From the NCBI RefSeq assembly GCF_002304005.1, contig NZ_MRCQ01000006.1, positions 186,001-250,000 of the forward strand: a stretch of DNA of 64,000 nt, read 5' to 3'. Position 1 is the stretch's first letter; each line of letters begins with the position of its first letter. The notes under the pieces are model-generated. The model was not told where the DNA came from. It did no database searches and worked only from the letters and a program-made list of their open reading frames with translations. The DNA is from Flavobacterium sp. ACN6. GTDB lineage: Bacteria; Bacteroidota; Bacteroidia; Flavobacteriales; Flavobacteriaceae. Below are positions 1-8,841 of this stretch, one piece after another. Position numbers and translations under genes: made by a program.

Positions 1-557
1 ACTTCCTGATATTTTATTTCATTAAAAATATAATCTGATTTTACACAAGGAATTGAAAATTTCTGCTGTTGAAATCCTTCCATCATTTCTGGATTATTCA
101 GGTAAAATTTTAAATTCTGTCCAATAAAAGTGGAGTTTTTGACTAAATTAAAAAAGCGTTCAATTAATACAATCGGCATGTGGTCTGAAGCGGCGAGTTC
201 AAAAATCCATTTCTCCGTTCCTTTAATATGATTTAAATTTCCTAGAAGAAAATCCCTGTTCTTGTCGGTATCGCTGTAGTTTTCATTATTAAAAACATCA
301 AGATCTTGGCTATAGCCCAAATAACCCGTTACAAAATCATAATGCAGCGGAATCAAAGTGCTGTTGAAATAATACATTTTTTGTTTTCTCAGGTCATAAA
401 TCACTTTAACTGACTCGATATTCGAAAATTTATCAGACAAAGGTTTTCCTCGAAATGCTTTGTAAGCTTCATAGTTAGGAAGAGACGAAACAAATCGCTG
501 CGCACTTAAAGTGGTTATGGCGAACAAGAAAAATAAGCTGTAAATGTATTTTTTCAT
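1..557 (-). CDS. Secreted protein, N-terminal part only (cut by window edge)
   Basis: The start codon is the ATG read from 557 down, and the frame stays open to base 1, giving about 185 residues. The N-terminus (MKKYIYSLFFLFAITTLSAQ) is a clear signal peptide, so the product is exported. The visible mature part is rich in Tyr, Phe and Asn and contains the stretch YEAYKAFRGKPLSDKF, but no catalytic motif. From memory it resembles the N-terminal region of large Flavobacterium proteins annotated as carrying a PEP/pyruvate-binding domain, but that domain would lie outside this window, so I do not assign it. It is transcribed divergently from mnmA. Confidence 0.7.
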   Translation of the reverse strand, partial: MKKYIYSLFFLFAITTLSAQRFVSSLPNYEAYKAFRGKPLSDKFSNIESVKVIYDLRKQKMYYFNSTLIPLHYDFVTGYLGYSQDLDVFNNENYSDTDKNRDFLLGNLNHIKGTEKWIFELAASDHMPIVLIERFFNLVKNSTFIGQNLKFYLNNPEMMEGFQQQKFSIPCVKSDYIFNEIKYQE

Positions 558-638
558 GTTATTCAATTAGAGATTAAAAGTACCTAAAAAAGTAATAAGT
601 TTTATCTACTGCGGGATTGCTTAAAGTAATGAAAACCT

Positions 639-671
639 TTGTGTGATTTTCTATTATTTGGCGTACCTTTG
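639..671 (+). promoter_or_regulatory. Candidate Bacteroidetes-type promoter of mnmA
   Basis: TTG at 639-641 and TACCTTTG at 664-671 fit the Bacteroidetes -33/-7 pattern (TTG, TAnnTTTG), with a 22-base spacer that is slightly longer than usual. The -7 box ends 27 bases before the mnmA ATG. This is pattern recognition only. Confidence 0.45.
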
Positions 672-698
672 CAACCTTAAAAAATTAAACATTTCAAA

Positions 699-1886
699 AT
701 GAAACGAGTAGTTGTTGGACTTTCAGGTGGAGTAGATTCTAGTGTTGCGGCTTATTTACTGCAGCAGCAAGGGTACGAAGTTATTGGTCTTTTTATGAAA
801 AACTGGCACGATGATTCGGTTACTATTTCTAATGAATGCCCATGGCTGGAGGACAGTAACGATGCTTTGCTTGTTGCTGAGAAACTCGGAATACCGTTTC
901 AAACTGTTGATTTAAGCGAAGAATACAAAGAAAAAATCGTTGACTATATGTTTAACGAATACGAAAAAGGAAGAACTCCAAATCCTGACGTGCTTTGCAA
1001 CCGCGAAATCAAATTTGATGTTTTTATGAAAATCGCTTTAAGTCTTGGTGCTGATTATGTAGCAACGGGACATTACTGCCAAAAAAATGAAATCGAAGTT
1101 GACGGAAAACCAGTTTATCAATTAATTGCTGGAGCCGATAATAACAAAGATCAATCTTATTTTTTATGCCAATTGTCTCAAGAACAGTTGTCAAAAGCTT
1201 TATTTCCTATTGGAGCGTTGACCAAACCAGAAGTTCGTGAAATAGCTTCTGAAATGGAATTGGTTACAGCAGAAAAGAAAGATTCTCAAGGATTATGTTT
1301 TATTGGAAAAGTGAGACTTCCAGAATTTTTACAGCAAAAGTTACAGCCAAAAGATGGTAAAATTGTTCAGATCGATAAAAATGATCCGATTTATGTTACT
1401 GAAAAACCAGCTGGAATTTCTTTAGAAGAAGAATTGAAGTTAGAATCTCAAAAGCTGCATTATCTTCCAATAATGGGAAAAGTAGTTGGGAAACATCAAG
1501 GGGCGCATTATTTCACAGTTGGGCAAAGAAAAGGCCTGAATGTAGGAGGAACGACTGATCCTTTGTTTGTAATCGCTACAGATGTTGAAACGAACACGAT
1601 TTATACAGGTTTATCAAGTCAGCATCCAGGTTTATTTAAAAAAGCTCTTTTCGTTGAAAAATCCGAAGTACACTGGATTAGAGAGGATATGACATTAAAA
1701 GTTGGCGAAAAAATGGAAGTGATGGCCAGGATTCGTTACCGCCAGCCTTTGCAAAAAGCAGTTTTGCATCAATTTGAAGACGGAATGTATGTGGAATTTG
1801 AAGAACCGCAGTCTGCTATTACTGAAGGACAGTTTGCTGCTTGGTATTTAGAAAATGAATTAGTTGGTTCGGGAGTAATTTCTTAG
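699..1886 (+). CDS. mnmA: tRNA-specific 2-thiouridylase MnmA
   Basis: This 395-residue cytoplasmic enzyme should thiolate the wobble uridine (U34) of the Lys, Glu and Gln tRNAs, taking sulfur from a persulfide relay and activating the uridine with ATP. The PP-loop ATP motif SGGVDSS is at residues 9-15. The catalytic cysteines are C100 in [12 protein letters not shown] and C200 in SQGLCFIGK, and GQRKGL lies in the C-terminal half. Between C200 and that motif the protein carries a longer linker (about residues 210-270) than E. coli MnmA, which I believe is common in Bacteroidetes. It has its own promoter, with no close upstream partner on this strand. Confidence 0.95.
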   Translation: MKRVVVGLSGGVDSSVAAYLLQQQGYEVIGLFMKNWHDDSVTISNECPWLEDSNDALLVAEKLGIPFQTVDLSEEYKEKIVDYMFNEYEKGRTPNPDVLCNREIKFDVFMKIALSLGADYVATGHYCQKNEIEVDGKPVYQLIAGADNNKDQSYFLCQLSQEQLSKALFPIGALTKPEVREIASEMELVTAEKKDSQGLCFIGKVRLPEFLQQKLQPKDGKIVQIDKNDPIYVTEKPAGISLEEELKLESQKLHYLPIMGKVVGKHQGAHYFTVGQRKGLNVGGTTDPLFVIATDVETNTIYTGLSSQHPGLFKKALFVEKSEVHWIREDMTLKVGEKMEVMARIRYRQPLQKAVLHQFEDGMYVEFEEPQSAITEGQFAAWYLENELVGSGVIS

Positions 1887-1928
1887 CTTTATACCTTATT
1901 TGGGAGGAATTCCTCAAAAGGTATACTA

Positions 1929-3536
1929 ATGAAATATAACTTTACTTTTCTTTTATTACTTTTTTCGTTTGCAGTTTTTGCACAAGAGGATGCTTGGGTT
2001 TATTTTAATGGAAAGCCAAATTCGCAGACATTCTTAGCTAATCCTTTGACGGAACTTTCTCAGAAAGCTTTAGATCGAAGAACCAATCAAAATATCGCTT
2101 TAAATATAAGTGATGCTCCTTTGGAAACTTCGTATGTAAACCAAATTAAAGCGAGTACCGGAATAACAGTTATGGCACAGTCCAAATGGCTCAATGCACT
2201 TCATATTCAAGGAACCCAAGCAAATATTACTGCATTAAAAGCATTGGCTTTTGTACAAAAAATAGAATTCGCAGATAGAACTTTAAATACTGCAGCAAAA
2301 AAAGTTTCCGAAGCTAAGACCAGCAAAACTGCTGATAAGTTAAAAACTACGATTGACTATTCTTATGGGAATTCGGCCAATCAGATTCAGATGCTGAATG
2401 GGCAGGTTTTGCATCAGCAGAATTTTACTGGAGAAGGAAAAATTATAGCCGTTTTTGATGCAGGGTTTCCAGGTGTAAACACAGCACAGCCTTTTGAAAA
2501 TCTTAGAAATAACAACCGAATTCTAGGAGGTTACGATTATACTGCTCGAAATGCTAATTTTTATACAGGAGATGATCACGGAACTTTAGTGCTCTCAACA
2601 ATGGGCGGTTACAAAGAAAATTCTTTGGTTGGAACAGCTCCAAATGCTTCTTATTATCTTTTTATTACAGAAATTGATGCTTTTGAAAATCCCCTGGAAG
2701 AATCACTTTGGGTAGAAGCTGCGGAGAAAGCAGATGCTTTAGGAGTAGATATTATAACGACTTCTTTAGGATATTTTGGTGAACGTACCGAACCTAGGTA
2801 TAATCATACTTACAGCGATATGAATGGGGTTACCAATTTTATATCACGTGGTGCAGAAATAGCTTTTGCTAAAGGAATTTTAGTTTTAGCTTCCGCAGGA
2901 AATGAAGGAACTAGGGTTGAAAAACATATTGGTTCTCCAGCAGATGCGGTTTCTGTTTTAGCAATTGGCTCGGTTACAGCTGCTAAATCAAGATCTATTT
3001 TTAGTTCAATTGGACCAAGTTTCGATGGGAGAATAAAACCAGATATTATGGCACAGGGAACGGCTTCTGTGGTTTCTGATGCAAACGGAAATATCGGAAC
3101 CGCAAATGGAACTTCTTTTTCTTGTCCAATAATGGCAGGAATGGCAGCATCTTTATGGCAGGCTTTTCCATCTAAAACCAACAAAGAAATCAGGCAGATG
3201 ATTTTGGCTTCTTCTGACAGATTTACAAATCCAGATAATAATTACGGTTATGGAATTCCCAATTTCGGCGCGACTTTAAGCGTGGATAATTTTATTGCAG
3301 AAGCTTCTTTTGCTGTATATCCAAATCCTGTTAAAAACGAAGTTGTTTTCTCATTTTTAAATGAAAGCAATACCGCTTTAGTAACCATTTATTCTGTTTT
3401 GGGTCAGAAATTAATAGAGGAAAAAATCAATAATTCAATCCCGGTTCTTTCTTTGCAGTCTTTACAAAGCGGACTCTATTTTTATAGTTTTGATGCTGCT
3501 AATCTGCATAAAACAGGAAAGCTAATCAAGCAATAA
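1929..3536 (+). CDS. Secreted subtilisin-like S8 serine peptidase with type IX sorting domain
   Basis: The 535-residue protein starts with a signal peptide (cleavage near FAQ-ED, residue 19). The S8 catalytic triad is visible: D177 in VFDAGFPG, H217 in DDHGT, and S396 in NGTSFSCP, with the oxyanion asparagine N325 in SAGNEG. An N-terminal inhibitor-like region covers about residues 22-140. The last 70 or so residues, from YPNPVKNEV to KTGKLIKQ, form a type A C-terminal sorting domain, so the enzyme should cross the outer membrane by type IX secretion and be released or anchored on the surface. It lies 42 bases after mnmA and 9 before the next gene. The substrate is unknown. Confidence 0.93.
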   Translation: MKYNFTFLLLLFSFAVFAQEDAWVYFNGKPNSQTFLANPLTELSQKALDRRTNQNIALNISDAPLETSYVNQIKASTGITVMAQSKWLNALHIQGTQANITALKALAFVQKIEFADRTLNTAAKKVSEAKTSKTADKLKTTIDYSYGNSANQIQMLNGQVLHQQNFTGEGKIIAVFDAGFPGVNTAQPFENLRNNNRILGGYDYTARNANFYTGDDHGTLVLSTMGGYKENSLVGTAPNASYYLFITEIDAFENPLEESLWVEAAEKADALGVDIITTSLGYFGERTEPRYNHTYSDMNGVTNFISRGAEIAFAKGILVLASAGNEGTRVEKHIGSPADAVSVLAIGSVTAAKSRSIFSSIGPSFDGRIKPDIMAQGTASVVSDANGNIGTANGTSFSCPIMAGMAASLWQAFPSKTNKEIRQMILASSDRFTNPDNNYGYGIPNFGATLSVDNFIAEASFAVYPNPVKNEVVFSFLNESNTALVTIYSVLGQKLIEEKINNSIPVLSLQSLQSGLYFYSFDAANLHKTGKLIKQ

Positions 3537-3545
3537 TTTTTCTTA

Positions 3546-4490
3546 ATGAATAAAATCACACAACTTTTTAATATAAAATATCCAATTGTTCAAGGCGGAA
3601 TGATTTGGAACAGCGGTTATAAACTAGCATCTGCGGTAAGTAATGCTGGAGGTTTAGGACTTATTGGCGCCGGCTCGATGTATCCGGAAGTTTTAAGAGA
3701 ACATATTCAGAAATGTAAAAAAGCTACAGATAAACCTTTTGGTGTCAATATTCCGATGTTATATCCTAACATTGAAGAAATCATGAATATTGTTGTAGAA
3801 GAAGGCGTGAAAATCGTTTTTACTTCTGCGGGAAATCCTAAAACCTGGACTTCGTTTTTAAAAGAAAAAGGAATAACGGTTGTACATGTTGTGAGCAGCA
3901 GTGTTTTTGCCTTAAAAGCACAAGAAGCTGGTGTAGATGCCATTGTAGCTGAGGGTTTTGAAGCTGGCGGACACAACGGGAGGGAAGAAACCACTACGTT
4001 GACTTTGGTTCCGATGGTGAAAGAAAAAATCAAAATTCCATTAATTGCTGCCGGCGGTATTGCAACTGGAAGAGGAATGCTTGCAGCGATGATTTTAGGT
4101 GCTGACGGTGTTCAAGTTGGAAGCCGTTTTGCTGCTTCTGTAGAATCTTCTGCACACAATAATTTTAAACAAACGATAGTTAATACTAAAGAAGGTGATA
4201 CACAATTGACTTTGAAAGAATTAGCTCCAGTTCGATTGATGAAAAATAAATTTTATCAAGACATTCAGGAACTATATCAAAAAGGTCCTTCTAAAGAAGA
4301 ATTAGTTCAGCTTTTAGGGCGCGCAAGAGCGAAAAAAGGCATGTTTGAAGGAGATTTAGAAGAAGGGGAATTAGAGATTGGACAAGTTGCAGGACTTATA
4401 CATGAAATTCTGCCAGTTCAAGAAATTATTCAACAAATGATTTCAGAATTTGAAATCGCCTGCAAAGAAAAGACTACATTTGAGTTTTAA
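3546..4490 (+). CDS. FMN-dependent nitronate monooxygenase / FabK-like oxidoreductase
   Basis: This 314-residue TIM-barrel protein of the 2-nitropropane dioxygenase family starts with the family motif IVQGGM. The flavin-binding strands include NAGGLGLIGAG (about 33-43), FGVNIPM (65-71), AAGGIATGRG and GADGVQVGSRF. The histidine in AGGHNGRE (H143) is the usual catalytic base. The family includes nitronate monooxygenases, which oxidise nitronates with O2, and enoyl-ACP reductase II (FabK); sequence by eye does not separate them. The neighbours give no pathway context. The start ATG lies 9 bases after the peptidase gene, suggesting cotranscription. Confidence 0.85.
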   Translation: MNKITQLFNIKYPIVQGGMIWNSGYKLASAVSNAGGLGLIGAGSMYPEVLREHIQKCKKATDKPFGVNIPMLYPNIEEIMNIVVEEGVKIVFTSAGNPKTWTSFLKEKGITVVHVVSSSVFALKAQEAGVDAIVAEGFEAGGHNGREETTTLTLVPMVKEKIKIPLIAAGGIATGRGMLAAMILGADGVQVGSRFAASVESSAHNNFKQTIVNTKEGDTQLTLKELAPVRLMKNKFYQDIQELYQKGPSKEELVQLLGRARAKKGMFEGDLEEGELEIGQVAGLIHEILPVQEIIQQMISEFEIACKEKTTFEF

Positions 4491-4509
4491 TTATCCGCAA
4501 GAAATATTT

Positions 4510-4920
4510 ATGAATTCGTTACGCACCTTTATATTTTTCCTTTTTTTAGCTTTTGGTTTTCAACAGGCACAAAGTCAGTCTTATCAATTTAAGACGTCTG
4601 GTTTTAGTGTTTTACAAAAAAACGAAAGAGGGAAATGGGGGCAGTGGTCTAACTTGGATTTAGTAAACCTTTCGGTGGTTTTAGATACTAATAAACATAG
4701 AATTGTTGTGTATTCGCAGGAAATTCAGCTTTTTAGTATTTTAGATTATATCGAACGCGAAGAAAATGATACTGATATTGTGTATTCTTTTCTTTGCAAA
4801 GACAATGATGGTCGAGAATGTAAACTCTCGATTATAACACGCAAAAAACAAGATTTTCGTAAACAGCTTTATATTAATTATGACGATCATATTATCGTTT
4901 ATAATATTTTTACGGTGTAA
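4510..4920 (+). CDS. Small secreted protein of unknown function
   Basis: I chose the ATG at 4510, not 4450, because it begins a clean signal peptide (MNSLRTFIFFLFLAFGFQQA, cleavage after AQSQ) and avoids overlap with the preceding gene. The product is 136 residues, with a short mature domain of beta character (GFSVLQKNERGKWGQW). It contains two cysteines near the middle (FLCKDNDGREC). I do not recognise a family. It probably belongs to the same transcript as the FMN oxidoreductase. Confidence 0.7.
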   Translation: MNSLRTFIFFLFLAFGFQQAQSQSYQFKTSGFSVLQKNERGKWGQWSNLDLVNLSVVLDTNKHRIVVYSQEIQLFSILDYIEREENDTDIVYSFLCKDNDGRECKLSIITRKKQDFRKQLYINYDDHIIVYNIFTV

Positions 4921-4926
4921 TCTGAG

Positions 4927-5385
4927 ATGAAAAAACTGGACAAAGATGTAATAAGTAAATTATTGGAAGCAATGGATACTTATAAAAGCATTGCCGAAAA
5001 ATTAATTGATAAGTTAATAACTGAAACTGATCAGCCTGAAAAAGAAAAAATAGCAGAGGGAAATTACTATGAAATTGAAAATGCAGATTTATTAAACGGA
5101 AACCAATATCTTACTGATAATTGGTTTTTTGATGTGCATGGCGAGCATTGTATGTTTGAAAATAGGATAACAGGACAAATTTTAGAGGTTAGTTTAGGTG
5201 ATATAAAAAGTGTTGGAAATATTGATCCTTACTTTTTTTATAAGTTTCTTGAAACAACAAAACATCTTTGCTATTTAACTGAATATTTTGAAAAACCATT
5301 TGACGATACTTTGTTATTTCTTAGAGAATTAGAAAAACAAAAAAAAGTCGTTCATGTTTATAGAGTTGAATTTAGGAAAATATAA
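4927..5385 (+). CDS. Hypothetical cytoplasmic protein
   Basis: The 152-residue protein starts 6 bases after the preceding stop, so the two are probably translated from one message. It has no signal peptide or membrane segment. It is acidic and rich in Lys, Glu and aromatic residues, with a central WFFDVHGEHCMFE. I recognise no domain. Base and codon usage look like the neighbours. Confidence 0.65.
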   Translation: MKKLDKDVISKLLEAMDTYKSIAEKLIDKLITETDQPEKEKIAEGNYYEIENADLLNGNQYLTDNWFFDVHGEHCMFENRITGQILEVSLGDIKSVGNIDPYFFYKFLETTKHLCYLTEYFEKPFDDTLLFLRELEKQKKVVHVYRVEFRKI

Positions 5386-5440
5386 AATGACTTTTTAATC
5401 ATTATAAGAATCTCAGAATCTTAGCTCCTCAGAACATTTT

Positions 5441-5881
5441 CTACAAAACATCTATATCCTTAATAAACTCATCATATTCTAAATAGAACATTTCCAGCGC
5501 ATGCATTTTTTCATTAAAGAAATCAAAAATAACATCCCAGTTATTTCGGTTGCTAAAACCTACTCCTAATTTTTCAACCCAGATTCTGCTGATGGTTTTA
5601 CCGCTTTCTAGAGTATAATCTTTTTCAAAAACCAAATCTTTAATAAATTCTTCTTCCAGAATATTTTTTAAAGCTTCAATTTTTTCAAAATAAGCAGTAC
5701 GTTTTTCATCGCTTCTGTGTTCAATGTCAATTAAAACCTGAGCTTTTTTATTGTCAACAAAAAATTTAAAAGAAAAATCTTTGATCTTCGTGTCATAAAG
5801 TACCCATTTACGCGGATATTTTTCGGCAAAAGCTACCCAAAATTCTCTTTTAATTCGTTGTGATTCTTCTCTGCTGTACAT
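5441..5881 (-). CDS. DUF4268 domain protein
   Basis: This 146-residue protein matches the DUF4268 family as I remember it, with an N-terminal SREESQRIKREFW and a central region around VLIDIEHRSDEKR. The fold has been linked to nuclease-like proteins, but no activity is known and I see no complete catalytic motif, so I assign no function. It is soluble, with no signal peptide. It converges on the hypothetical gene ending at 5385 and stands alone on this strand. Confidence 0.75.
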   Translation of the reverse strand: MYSREESQRIKREFWVAFAEKYPRKWVLYDTKIKDFSFKFFVDNKKAQVLIDIEHRSDEKRTAYFEKIEALKNILEEEFIKDLVFEKDYTLESGKTISRIWVEKLGVGFSNRNNWDVIFDFFNEKMHALEMFYLEYDEFIKDIDVL

Positions 5882-5973
5882 TTTTTAGGCTTTAATTTTA
5901 GAAAACTTGTAACACTGCGTTTTCTAGAGTATATTTATGTTTTTATTTAAAAGTACAAAAATAAGCTTTGATT

Positions 5974-6624
5974 ATGAATTTTCAAGACTTTTTGAAATAT
6001 GTTCCCAATATTATTCCAGTTAAACTGCCAGCAGTAGAATCACATTTAAAAATGGCGCCGAAAGAACGCATAGAGGGATTAAAGAATCTTGATATTGATG
6101 CTTTAAATGCTAGAATGGCAGGAGTAATGATGCTTTTTTATCCAAAAGACGAAAAAACACATTTAGTTTTAATTGTACGAAATGCTTACGACGGCGTTCA
6201 TTCTGCTCAGATTGCATTTCCAGGAGGAAAATACGAAAAGGAAGATTTGGATTTCGAAACTACTGCACTTCGAGAAACACAGGAAGAAGTTGGAGTAACC
6301 AGCGAAAAGATTGAAGTAATTAAGCATTTTACTCCAATGTACATTCCGCCAAGTAATTTTTTGGTACATCCGTTTTTAGGAATCGCAAAAGAAGAACTTT
6401 CATTTTATCCAGATATAAGAGAAGTTGCCAGTATTATTGAGCTGCCTTTGTCTGTTTTTTTAAATGACGAAATAATTATCGAAGCCAGATTATCAACTTC
6501 TTACGGTGCCAATATTTTAGTACCCGCCTTTAATATTCAAAATCATGTAGTTTGGGGTGCGACCGCAATGATTTTGAGCGAATTGAGAGACGTTTTGAAA
6601 ATAAGTTTCGAACAGGAAATTTAA
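5974..6624 (+). CDS. Nudix hydrolase, CoA pyrophosphatase type
   Basis: The start is the ATG at 5974; an in-frame TTG two codons upstream is not needed. The 216-residue protein carries a complete Nudix box at residues 85-108 (G-x5-E-x7-REtQEEvG). It is preceded by HSAQIAFPGG, which matches the UPF0035 signature of Nudix enzymes that hydrolyse coenzyme A to phosphopantetheine and 3',5'-ADP. Family assignment is firm; substrate is inferred from that signature. It lies on the same strand as the acyltransferase that follows, but that gene has its own promoter. Confidence 0.88.
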   Translation: MNFQDFLKYVPNIIPVKLPAVESHLKMAPKERIEGLKNLDIDALNARMAGVMMLFYPKDEKTHLVLIVRNAYDGVHSAQIAFPGGKYEKEDLDFETTALRETQEEVGVTSEKIEVIKHFTPMYIPPSNFLVHPFLGIAKEELSFYPDIREVASIIELPLSVFLNDEIIIEARLSTSYGANILVPAFNIQNHVVWGATAMILSELRDVLKISFEQEI

Positions 6625-6689
6625 AAATATTTATTTAACAATTTGATATTCATTTTAATAGATGTAATTGTAGAAATTGTTTTAAAGTA

Positions 6690-6718
6690 TTGCTAAAAGA
6701 ATAATTTTTGTATGTTTG
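6690..6718 (+). promoter_or_regulatory. Candidate promoter of the acyltransferase gene
   Basis: TTG at 6690-6692 and a perfect TAnnTTTG match (TATGTTTG) at 6711-6718 are separated by 18 bases, just short of the usual 19-21. The -7 box ends 30 bases before the ATG at 6749. Confidence 0.5.
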
Positions 6719-6748
6719 CGACCGAACAAAAAATAATACAAATTAGTT

Positions 6749-7558
6749 ATGGGATTGTTTAAACGAAATCCTTTTGGACATATATTATTCATCAAGAAAT
6801 GGTTAATCCGAATTTTGGGAGCCATGACGCATAGAAGATATAGAGGTTTTAACGATTTGCAGATTGAAGGATCTGAAATTATTAAAACACTCCCAGATTC
6901 TAATGTTTTATTTATATCCAATCATCAAACGTATTTTGCAGACGTTGTAGCAATGTTTCATGTGTTTAACGCAAGTTTAAGCGGACGTCAAGATACTATT
7001 AAGAATATTGGATATTTGTGGCAGCCTAAAATGAATTTGTATTATGTGGCCGCAAAGGAGACAATGCAGGCTGGTTTACTGCCAAGAATTTTGGCTTATG
7101 TTGGAGCAATTACCGTAGAAAGAACCTGGCGTGCAAAAGGCGTTGATGTTGCAGAAAAACGTGATGTAAACCCGAATGACACCGAAAATATTAGAATAGC
7201 CCTTGAAGATGGCTGGGTAATTACTTTTCCACAAGGAACTACAAAATCTTTCAAACCCGTTCGTAAAGGTACTGCACATATCATTAAACAGCATAAACCA
7301 ATCGTAATTCCAATTGTTATTGATGGTTTTCGCCGTTCGTTTGATAAAAAAGGTCTTCGAATGAAGAAAAAAGGAATTCTGCAGTCTTTTATTATCAAAG
7401 AACCTCTTGATATTGATTATGAAAATGATACCATCGAACAAATCGTAGAAAAAGTAGAATACGCAATCGAACAGCATCCATCATTCTTAAAAGTTATTCC
7501 TGCTGAAGAAATCAAAGCGCAGGAAGAACTTAATAAATTAAGACAATGGGAGTATTAA
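6749..7558 (+). CDS. 1-acylglycerol-3-phosphate acyltransferase-like protein (PlsC family)
   Basis: The 269-residue protein should transfer an acyl chain to a lysophospholipid or related acceptor at the inner membrane. The family motif I is present as NHQTYFAD (residues 58-65), in which H59 and D65 are separated by five residues instead of the usual four (HX4D). Motif III is FPQGTTK where most members have FPEGTRS. A C-terminal basic region (DKKGLRMKKKG) could contact lipid head groups. The unusual motifs leave some doubt about the acceptor. The gene appears monocistronic. Confidence 0.8.
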   Translation: MGLFKRNPFGHILFIKKWLIRILGAMTHRRYRGFNDLQIEGSEIIKTLPDSNVLFISNHQTYFADVVAMFHVFNASLSGRQDTIKNIGYLWQPKMNLYYVAAKETMQAGLLPRILAYVGAITVERTWRAKGVDVAEKRDVNPNDTENIRIALEDGWVITFPQGTTKSFKPVRKGTAHIIKQHKPIVIPIVIDGFRRSFDKKGLRMKKKGILQSFIIKEPLDIDYENDTIEQIVEKVEYAIEQHPSFLKVIPAEEIKAQEELNKLRQWEY

Positions 7559-7664
7559 TTTTAGATTTCTGATTTTAGATTTTAGATTTGTGATTTGTGA
7601 TTTTAGATTTGTGATTTTGTTTCAGGTTTCAGGTTGAGCAAAGAAACCTTAGAAGCTTAGAAAC
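7559..7664. repeat. Degenerate short tandem repeats between convergent genes
   Basis: The interval consists mostly of imperfect GATTTxxGATTTTA units (7560-7620) followed by TTTCAGGTTTCAGG and AAACCTTAGAAGCTTAGAAACTTA. There is no coding potential. Similar low-complexity runs occur at 31610-31725 and 48675-48790. Confidence 0.6.
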
Positions 7665-8297
7665 TTAAAAATCAATCTTCTTCAATTCCTTATAATTCGC
7701 ATATAACCTTCTTAGAAGAGTTCCGTAGATGATTCTGTAGAAGCACCAGAATAAACCGAAGAAGCCCAGAATTACCAGAAACAAAATACCGATAGTAACA
7801 AACATTGCTTTTCCGTTTAAGGCTAATTTATCTCTCAGGAATTCCATGTCTGGATTGTAAACAAAAGCAATAAAGAAGCTTAAAATAGCGGTTATTACAA
7901 TCATTCCTAAATTATACCACACATAATACTGAACTGTTTTTCTTGTCTTTAAAATAGCGCTCATTAATGATTTTGTGGCTACAGTTGTAGATATTGTTTT
8001 GTAATTTTTATAGAAAATGTACACAAAAATTAGAACTACAACATAATTAAAGTATGTTAAAAACTCTAAAGCCATAACAATTTCAGGATGATTAATTTTT
8101 CTTAAAACTTCATCCGTATTAATAAATAAGTTTGAAAAAGTCCAAAACGAAATTTCCAAAATACTGATAATCAAAATCCATTTTACAATTGAAGACGATT
8201 TTTTGTGAATCATCTTATAGATTTCAGTTTCAGAAATTTGTTGAAAAGAACCCGAGTTCTTCTGCCAGTCTTTTTTTAATAAATCCAGTTCTTTCAT
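7665..8297 (-). CDS. Membrane protein, probable anti-sigma partner of the ECF factor
   Basis: The 210-residue protein has a soluble N-terminal segment of about 35 residues (MKELDLLKKDWQKNSGSFQQ), then four predicted membrane helices (about 37-57, 79-99, 123-145, 165-190) and a basic C-terminus. It starts 8 bases after the ECF sigma gene, and that pairing is what suggests an anti-sigma role. The N-terminal segment lacks the zinc motif of classical ZAS anti-sigma factors. The family is unknown to me; the role is inferred from context. Confidence 0.7.
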   Translation of the reverse strand: MKELDLLKKDWQKNSGSFQQISETEIYKMIHKKSSSIVKWILIISILEISFWTFSNLFINTDEVLRKINHPEIVMALEFLTYFNYVVVLIFVYIFYKNYKTISTTVATKSLMSAILKTRKTVQYYVWYNLGMIVITAILSFFIAFVYNPDMEFLRDKLALNGKAMFVTIGILFLVILGFFGLFWCFYRIIYGTLLRRLYANYKELKKIDF

Positions 8298-8305
8298 AAT
8301 TATTT

Positions 8306-8800
8306 TTAAGGATTTAGTATTTTTTTAAGTTTCCCTTTAATTCTGTTCATTTTCACGCGCGCATTCACTTCGCTGATCCCTAAGGTTTCAGCTATTTCTT
8401 GATAATCTTTGTCTTCTAAATACATAAAAACTAATGCTTTTTCGATGTCATTAAGCTGATAAACCGCTTTGTACATCAATTTTATTTGTTCTTCTTCTTC
8501 GTAATTGTAGTCAACATCTTTTACAAAATGCTGGTGGTTTTCATAATCTACGGTAGAAATAGTTCTTTTGGTTTTGCGGTATAAGGTAATTGCCGTGTTT
8601 AAAGCCACACGATACGTCCAAGTTGAGAATTTACTGTCGCCTCTAAATTTTGGATAAGCCTTCCAAAGCTGAATGGTAATTTCCTGAAACAAATCCTTAT
8701 GAGCGTCTTCGCCGGCAGTATATAATCTACAAATCTTGTGGATTATATTCTGATTTTCCTGCAATTGCGCAACAAATGATTGTTCTAGGTTTTCGGTCAT
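8306..8800 (-). CDS. ECF-type RNA polymerase sigma factor
   Basis: The 164-residue protein has the two-domain layout of ECF sigma factors. Region 2 covers about 20-90 (DLFQEITIQLWKAYPKF and STWTYRVALNTAI). Region 4 covers about 105-160, with the helix-turn-helix YQEIAETLGISEVNARVKMNRIKGKL. It should redirect RNA polymerase to a small regulon, probably controlled by the membrane protein encoded directly downstream. The start at 8800 gives a normal N-terminus. The signal is unknown. Confidence 0.9.
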   Translation of the reverse strand: MTENLEQSFVAQLQENQNIIHKICRLYTAGEDAHKDLFQEITIQLWKAYPKFRGDSKFSTWTYRVALNTAITLYRKTKRTISTVDYENHQHFVKDVDYNYEEEEQIKLMYKAVYQLNDIEKALVFMYLEDKDYQEIAETLGISEVNARVKMNRIKGKLKKILNP

Positions 8801-8841
8801 AATTGATTAGTAGTATTGAAAGCAATTTTGTTACAGTTGAA

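Noticed and set aside
2810..3184. A 124-residue minus-strand frame opposite the S8 peptidase gene
   Set aside because: It is antisense to a well-supported gene with all catalytic motifs, and its protein has no recognisable features.
7076..7477. Two long minus-strand frames opposite the acyltransferase gene
   Set aside because: Both are shadows of the plus-strand gene, with odd Phe/Asn-rich or random composition.
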